The position numbers and the translations under genes are program-made. Below the pieces are notes generated by a model that was given only the letters and a program-made list of their open reading frames with translations, was not told where the DNA came from and searched no databases. Below are positions 4,057 through 8,212 of a DNA stretch of 8,212 nt, one piece after another. The DNA lies in contig JAOACM010000183.1 in assembly GCA_026417845.1 (NCBI GenBank), positions 1-8,212 of the forward strand. The letters run 5' to 3'. Within the stretch, counting starts at the first letter, position 1. Every line of letters begins with the position of its first letter. The stretch comes from Planctomycetota bacterium. GTDB taxonomy: Bacteria; Planctomycetota; SZUA-567; H5-PLA8; CALKMO01.

Positions 4057-6312
4057 ATGCGCCGGCTTTCGGCATGCGTCCTGGTGTCGCTGGCGGCGGT
4101 CGCGACCGTCTGCGGGGGCGAATCGTTGCCTCTGAGCTGGAACCTGGCGGAGATCAAGGACCTTCAGGACTGGGGTGAGCCGGCCCGGGATGGGGATCGC
4201 ACATACCGGCCGGCCGAGGCGGGAAAGGCAGCGGTCGTGCGCCTGCCGAACTGGTGGGGCGGCACGCCGCGGCCGCCGAGGGGGAAGGCGTACGTATTCG
4301 AGGTGACCTATCGGGACGACGCGGACGCGCCGGTGGTTGCCGAGGCTCACGCCGGCGTGGCGAGCTATTTCGGTCGGAGCGAGCTGCACCGGTTCGGCGG
4401 AGAAAAGGACGGCAAATGGAAGACGGCGTATGTACCGGCGAGCTGGGATCTGCTGATGCTGCCCCCCGGCTCGCGCAACTGCGAGATCGCCTTCAGGTCG
4501 CCGGTCAGCCTGCCGGTTGAGAAGATAGTCGTGCGGGAGGCGCGGCTGCCGGAGGACGCCGACCGGTACGACGCCGAATCGCGGGCCTGGATCGCTAAGA
4601 TACAGGCCGGGAAGGCGGCCGGCGCGAAGTTCCGGAACGCCGACGAAACCCCCGAAATCCCCGATTCGTGGGCCGGCAAGCCGATGGTCCCATATGCCAG
4701 AGCATACTACGACTGGATATATCCCAACAGCGCGCCCAGGAAGGGCGAGGCAGGCGCGCCGGTCCATGTGCTGATGGCGCGCAACGAGATCGAGCCGGGG
4801 GCCTTCGGCGTCTACGCGCGGGAGGATATCGAGGGCGTCGAGTACTCGATATCGGAGCTGAAAGGACCGACGGGGAAGCTCGAGTGCGAAATACGCTGCT
4901 ACGCCGCGGAATATGCCCTCGAGCCGGGGAAGGACGCTCCCGTCTGGTCGCCCCAGCGGCTCTGGCGCGCCTTTCCCGTCTCCATAAAGAAAGGACGATC
5001 GGCGTGGTTCTATTTCACGGTCAGGACGCTGGGAGATAAGAGCCTGCCGGGAAAGTACGAGGGGACGATCTCGATCAGGGCCGGCGCGAAGACGGCCGGG
5101 CTGCCGCTGAAGGTCGAAGTCCTGCCGATAAAGCTGCTGACCATGGACGAGGCCGGGCTGGGCATGGGCGGATGCGTAACGGGGCTGGCGACCGAGCAGG
5201 AACTGGAGACGATGCGGGAGAACAACCACAACATCGTCAACCTGTGGTTCGCCGGCGCACAGCCGGGCATGAAGAGGGAAGGCGACAGGCTGGTCCTCGA
5301 TTTCTACTACTTCGACGACTGGATGAAACGCGCCAGGGACCACGGCGTAGGCAGGATAGTCTGGTTCCTCGGCGGCAATCCCAACGGCTACCCGGAGACG
5401 CTTTCCATCGAGCGCGACCTCTACTCCGTCTGGGGACTGGGATCGAAGGAGGAATTCTTCAGGAAGATGGGAACCGCGGAGCAGCGTGGGAAGATCCTCG
5501 AGGAGGTAAAGACGCCTTACAGACTGTGGCTGCAGGCCATGGTGGCGCACGCGAAGGAGGCGGGCTGGCCGGAGCTGATCTTCACGCCGTTCGACGAGCC
5601 GGCCAAGTGGGCGTACCCGGAGCCGAGGGCCGAGAAGAACAGGAAGTTCGCCATCGGGTGTGGGCCATGGATCCGTGACCACTTCAAGGCCGCCTGCGCG
5701 CTGATCCACGAGGCGGTGCCGGGTACGAAGGTTTACATTTCGATGCACAGGAACTTCTACCGCGAGGTCCACGGGACGAAGGGCAGGGTCGGCGAGATAT
5801 TCATACCCGACGTTGACATCGTCTGCACGAACGCGATAGACGAGGATCACGAGCTCGGAGACAAAGTGCGGCGCGCCGGGAAGGAATTCTGGCAGTACGG
5901 CGGCGGCGCCAGCAGGCGGTACGGATACGGCTTCTACTTCGCCGCGTGGGACTCCCGCGGCTCCCTCTGCTGGGCCTACAACTGGGGCAAGCGGTTCGAC
6001 ATCACCGAAGGGAGCAACTGGCTGTACGCCTGGTACTCGCCCTTCGGTACCATACAGACTCCAATCTACCACGAACTGAGGGAAGGGTGGGATGACAGGA
6101 GGTATCTGGAGACGGCAAAGGCCGCTGCGAAGGCCGCCGGAGCAGACATAACTCCGCTGATAAAACAGATACGCGAGGAGACGCTGGCCGACCGCGGCAA
6201 GGGCGGGCGCGACCTGGTCAACGACTTCTGGGAGGAAGGGCGGACGGCGTCGAAGATGGACGCCTGGCGCGGAATGCTGGCGAAGAAGATCATGGAGCTG
6301 GCGAAGCGCTGA
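4057..6312 (+). CDS. Exported GH123/DUF4091-like glycoside hydrolase candidate
   Basis: 751 aa. Residues 1-21 form a Sec signal peptide: MRRL, then a hydrophobic Leu/Val/Ala stretch ending VCGG. The Cys lacks a proper lipobox, since Val precedes it. Residues 23-165 look like a beta-sandwich, possibly carbohydrate binding. Residues 209-360 form a second beta-rich domain (PVHVLMARNEIEPGAFGVYA to LPLKVEVLPIKLL), the usual partner of DUF4091/GH123 barrels. Residues 365-690 look like a TIM barrel, with FTPFDEP (D513, E514) at the place of the Asp-Glu pair GH123 uses for substrate-assisted cleavage of N-acetyl-hexosaminides. The barrel ends in aromatic-rich AYNWG and the motif ELREGWDDRRYLE, typical of the DUF4091 end. 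A helical tail follows. It probably acts in the periplasm or outside the cell on a host or algal glycan. The fold is fairly sure; the substrate is not. Confidence 0.8.
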   Translation: MRRLSACVLVSLAAVATVCGGESLPLSWNLAEIKDLQDWGEPARDGDRTYRPAEAGKAAVVRLPNWWGGTPRPPRGKAYVFEVTYRDDADAPVVAEAHAGVASYFGRSELHRFGGEKDGKWKTAYVPASWDLLMLPPGSRNCEIAFRSPVSLPVEKIVVREARLPEDADRYDAESRAWIAKIQAGKAAGAKFRNADETPEIPDSWAGKPMVPYARAYYDWIYPNSAPRKGEAGAPVHVLMARNEIEPGAFGVYAREDIEGVEYSISELKGPTGKLECEIRCYAAEYALEPGKDAPVWSPQRLWRAFPVSIKKGRSAWFYFTVRTLGDKSLPGKYEGTISIRAGAKTAGLPLKVEVLPIKLLTMDEAGLGMGGCVTGLATEQELETMRENNHNIVNLWFAGAQPGMKREGDRLVLDFYYFDDWMKRARDHGVGRIVWFLGGNPNGYPETLSIERDLYSVWGLGSKEEFFRKMGTAEQRGKILEEVKTPYRLWLQAMVAHAKEAGWPELIFTPFDEPAKWAYPEPRAEKNRKFAIGCGPWIRDHFKAACALIHEAVPGTKVYISMHRNFYREVHGTKGRVGEIFIPDVDIVCTNAIDEDHELGDKVRRAGKEFWQYGGGASRRYGYGFYFAAWDSRGSLCWAYNWGKRFDITEGSNWLYAWYSPFGTIQTPIYHELREGWDDRRYLETAKAAAKAAGADITPLIKQIREETLADRGKGGRDLVNDFWEEGRTASKMDAWRGMLAKKIMELAKR

Positions 6313-6316
6313 ACCT

Positions 6317-6353
6317 TCCCGCGCAGAGGCGGTTGCGGTGTTTCCGCGCGGGA
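6317..6353 (+). terminator. GC-rich hairpin after the hydrolase gene
   Basis: TCCCGCGC (6317-6324) pairs perfectly with GCGCGGGA (6346-6353) around a 21-base loop, starting five bases after the stop codon. Position and strength suggest a transcript end. No T run follows, so it may instead protect the mRNA or work with other factors. Confidence 0.4.
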
Positions 6354-6797
6354 GAGAGATCTGGGCGGGCGGCCGGGGAGCTTACACCAACCATCCAGAG
6401 TGAACACGTTCCCCGCCGGATAGCGCCTTTCGCGATTTTTACCCCGGGCGTTTTTCAGAGATCGAGGGGAGCTGGCCTGCGCGTACATCTCCGCGCCCCG
6501 CTTCGTCGCGACCTTTCTGACAACCGTTTCTGCGGGCCGACAGCGCAACCAGCTTCCCCGCGCAAGCCGTATCCGTATGACAACGTCCGGCCTGCAGCGT
6601 CGGACGCGCCTCGATGTGATTGTTTCGGCCGCCTATGCCGGGGACACAGTGGAGGGAACGCATCCATTTGTGGCGCGCTGTTGCAGCCTCAGTTTGCGCG
6701 CTCCACCAGTAGAAGACGCTGCCTGAAGAGCAGCAAACGATTATGCCTCGATTGTGTCCGGGCGGGAGATGGAGCTGCAGCGGATCACTCGCGGCAG

Positions 6798-6835
6798 CAC
6801 GATTCCCAGCAGAGCGGACCTGCTCCGTGATCGTG
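6798..6835 (-). terminator. Nested hairpin after the oxidoreductase gene
   Basis: The outer stem CACGAT (6798-6803) pairs with ATCGTG (6830-6835). The inner stem AGCAG (6808-6812) pairs with CTGCT (6820-6824) around a seven-base loop. It begins 10 bases after the stop codon of the minus-strand gene. There is no U tract, so an intrinsic terminator function is only a guess from position. Confidence 0.35.
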
Positions 6836-6845
6836 TCGCCCGATC

Positions 6846-7955
6846 CTACCACGCGCCTTTTACCGTCCGCCCCTCGGCGCTGGACCTGTACATCGCCTCG
6901 ACTATCTCGACGCAGGCCAGCCCAGCATCGGGCGAGCAGCCCCAGAGCGGCTCCGCGCCTGTCCGGACGTATTCGACGAACGCCGCCAGCTCGTGCACGT
7001 ATCCGAGGTTGTAGAATTCGTCCACTGCCGGCTTCGTCCAGCCGATGGTGTTGTCGGCCTTCTCTACAGCGTACTTGTAGCCGGGGCGGGAATATACCGT
7101 TATGGGAGAACCGAAGGTCATGTCCACGGAGATGTTTCCCTCCGAGCCGTATATCTCTATCCTGTCCTGCATCCCTCCGACGGTTATGTAGTTGCCCTCA
7201 ACGAAGGCATGCGTGCCGTCCTGAAATTTCATGACGCCCAGGGCGAAGTCCTCGCCCGAATTTTGCTTGTGGACGTAGTTGTCCTCGCCGCCGCCGTTGA
7301 CCTTGCCGATCACCTCCACGACCTTGTTCGCGCCCTTCCTGGAAAGCAGGTGGAGGACCCAGCCGATCGGATGGATAGCCAGATGTATCAGGCAGCCGCC
7401 GCCGCAGGTCTTTCTGTCGCGGGCGAAGGGGCTGTGCGTGCCGTTGTGTACCTCCTTGGCCTTCACGTAGAGAATCTTCCCTATCGCGCCTTCCTCTATG
7501 ATCTCGATCGTGCGACGCAGCGCCGGGGCGTAGACCCAGTCTTCGGCGTACATCAGTTTTACGCCGGCCTTTCGGCAAGCCTCAACGGCCTTCCTCGCAT
7601 CGGCCGCCGTCGTGGCCAGCGGCTTTTCGCATACGACATGCTTCCCTGCCCTCGCGCATTCCGTTATTATCTCTGCGTGCAGGAAGTTCGGGGCGCAGAT
7701 CGAGACCAGGTCAATATCGTCGCGCTTCAGCATCTCTCTGTAGTCCGTATGGGTATCCGGGACTTTCCACTTTTCGACGTAGGCCTTCAGCGCGTCCGGG
7801 TTGATGTCGGCCACCGCGACGACATCTGCCTTGTCGTTCCGCCTGTAGGAATCTGTGTGGAAATCGGCGGCGAACTTGGCGCCCACGATGCCGATCCTGA
7901 CCTTGCGGTCCGCCGCCGCGGCCTTACCCGTTTTTTCTTTCTTCGATTTTGCCAT
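6846..7955 (-). CDS. Gfo/Idh/MocA-family NAD(P)-dependent oxidoreductase
   Basis: 369 aa. Residues 19-135 are a Rossmann domain: the glycine motif GIVGAKFAADFH (G22, G25), acidic D50 at the end of beta-2 (favouring NAD over NADP), APNFLH, and the family's EKP motif with K111 (VCEKPLA). Residues 140-369 are the alpha/beta substrate domain with WVYAPALRR, a Gly-Gly-Gly loop and GGMQDRIEIYGSEG. The catalytic D-x3-H pair common in the family reads H191-x3-H195. There is no signal peptide; the first 17 residues are Lys/Ala-rich and cytosolic. The ATG at 7955 is chosen because GGGAGG (7965-7970) lies nine bases upstream; an extension to 8069 would add only basic low-complexity residues. Likely role: oxidation or epimerisation of a sugar, inositol or sugar acid. 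It lies downstream of another minus-strand gene and may be in an operon with it. Confidence 0.93.
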   Translation of the reverse strand: MAKSKKEKTGKAAAADRKVRIGIVGAKFAADFHTDSYRRNDKADVVAVADINPDALKAYVEKWKVPDTHTDYREMLKRDDIDLVSICAPNFLHAEIITECARAGKHVVCEKPLATTAADARKAVEACRKAGVKLMYAEDWVYAPALRRTIEIIEEGAIGKILYVKAKEVHNGTHSPFARDRKTCGGGCLIHLAIHPIGWVLHLLSRKGANKVVEVIGKVNGGGEDNYVHKQNSGEDFALGVMKFQDGTHAFVEGNYITVGGMQDRIEIYGSEGNISVDMTFGSPITVYSRPGYKYAVEKADNTIGWTKPAVDEFYNLGYVHELAAFVEYVRTGAEPLWGCSPDAGLACVEIVEAMYRSSAEGRTVKGAW

Positions 7956-8121
7956 CTCCTGTCGCCTCCCTTTTGTTCTTTCCCGCCGGCTTCGTTGCTT
8001 CCGGCCGCCTCCGCGCCCCGCGCGTTCCGCGCGCGCATGCCGGCCCATCTTCTCCCGGCCCATCCTCATGCCGGTCCGCTACCGTACCGGCCTTTTTCAT
8101 CGCCAGCCCATCATGGTCCCC
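7956..8121. other. Spacer between two minus-strand genes
   Basis: 166 bp with no gene. It contains the oxidoreductase ribosome-binding site (GGGAGG at 7965-7970, minus strand) and, at its far end, a hairpin with a T run on the plus strand (8070-8097). No clear minus-strand promoter was seen. Confidence 0.5.
8070..8097 (+). terminator. Intrinsic-terminator-like hairpin on the plus strand
   Basis: GCCGGT (8070-8075), a 10-base loop, ACCGGC (8086-8091), then C and TTTTT (8093-8097). A competing stem CGGT/ACCG lies within it. The T run is on the plus strand, although the flanking genes are on the minus strand. It would therefore stop antisense transcription, or act only as a plain hairpin for the minus-strand transcript. 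Confidence 0.45.
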
Positions 8122-8212
8122 TTACGCCGAAGTCTCCAGCGTGACGTGCATGTCTTCCGCGGAGGCCAGATCCTGGAGCGCCGCGCGGAGTTCGGCTATA
8201 TCAAGCCGTCCG
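8122..8212 (-). CDS. C-terminal end of an unidentified protein
   Basis: The last 29 codons and a TAA stop (8122-8124) of a gene that begins beyond the right edge. The peptide reads GRLDIAELRAALQDLASAED, then MHVTLETSA. An amphipathic helix (LDIAELRAALQDLA) followed by a short strand (HVTLET) looks like real protein, and codon use resembles the oxidoreductase gene 166 bp downstream. Too little is visible to name a family. Confidence 0.5.
   Translation of the reverse strand, partial: GRLDIAELRAALQDLASAEDMHVTLETSA

Larger units (their letters stand above)
6313..6845. other. 533-bp convergent intergenic region
   Basis: It separates two convergent genes. Long open frames exist on both strands, for example 6333-6830 plus and 6439-6852 minus. 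They have no ribosome-binding site, are rich in Arg, Pro and Cys, and resemble no family I recognise, so I do not call them. Apart from the hairpins at each end I see no RNA gene or repeat here. Confidence 0.5.

Noticed and set aside
4057..4130. Lipoprotein signal in the hydrolase
   Set aside because: The only Cys is preceded by Thr-Val, which does not fit the lipobox (small residue needed just before Cys).
3883..6072. 729-codon open frame on the minus strand opposite the hydrolase gene
   Set aside because: It is the antisense shadow of a high-GC gene: Arg/Pro/Val-rich, no domain, no ribosome-binding site, and the plus-strand gene has a clear signal peptide and motifs.
6333..6830. 165-codon plus-strand frame between the convergent genes
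   Set aside because: Arg/Pro/Cys-rich, no ribosome-binding site, and overlaps an equally long minus-strand frame; neither looks like protein.
7956..8069. N-terminal extension of the oxidoreductase to 8069
   Set aside because: Adds only Arg/Gly-rich low-complexity residues, while the ATG at 7955 has a good ribosome-binding site and suits the family length.
6993..8144. 383-codon open frame on the plus strand opposite the oxidoreductase
   Set aside because: Antisense shadow; the minus strand carries a complete Rossmann fold with the EKP motif.

Overview
The window is GC-rich, probably from an uncultured bacterium. Its gene mix suggests the PVC/Planctomycetota-type lineages or similar polysaccharide degraders: a secreted GH123/DUF4091-like protein, a Gfo/Idh/MocA oxidoreductase, a type-2 OMP decarboxylase, and receiver-domain regulators with a sigma-54-type promoter. 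The genes use ATA and AGG/AGA codons freely despite the high GC. No 16S or other phylogenetic marker is present, so the assignment is an inference from gene content.

Region 1 (1-1421, minus strand) is a signalling operon. A stand-alone receiver protein (792-1361, GTG start) is followed 32 bp later by a REC-GGDEF protein that runs off the left edge (<1-759). The GGDEF active site is degenerate (GEDRF), but the RxxD inhibitory c-di-GMP site is kept. This suggests a c-di-GMP receptor rather than a cyclase. A very good -24/-12 (sigma-54) promoter match lies 45 bp upstream of the first gene.

Region 2 (about 1692-2300) is a graveyard of insertion sequences. It holds an IS3-family left end with a frameshifted OrfA start. 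This abuts, in the opposite orientation, the N-terminal piece of an IS256-like transposase that carries an internal stop codon.

Region 3 (2515-3516) is pyrF, orotidine 5'-phosphate decarboxylase. A sigma-70-like promoter sits so close to the ATG that the mRNA may be leaderless.

Region 4 (3517-4056) is non-coding. It holds a 126-bp, non-coding, near-palindromic element (3784-3909) with imperfect terminal inverted repeats like those of IS903 and a perfect 9-bp flanking direct repeat. I interpret it as a MITE. Its right arm may supply an outward promoter, and a 14-bp perfect palindrome (ATGGTGTACACCAT) just after it is a candidate operator for the next gene.

Region 5 (4057-6312) encodes a 751-aa exported GH123/DUF4091-like glycoside hydrolase candidate with a central FDEP motif. 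A 533-bp gap without a convincing gene follows. Then, on the minus strand, come a 369-aa Gfo/Idh/MocA oxidoreductase (6846-7955) and the last 29 codons of another gene (8122->8212). The hydrolase and oxidoreductase fit a glycan-breakdown and sugar-oxidation theme, but they are convergent and not one operon. No CRISPR array, tRNA or rRNA was seen. The most noteworthy items are the MITE with its promoter/operator architecture, and the degenerate GGDEF protein under a putative sigma-54 promoter.
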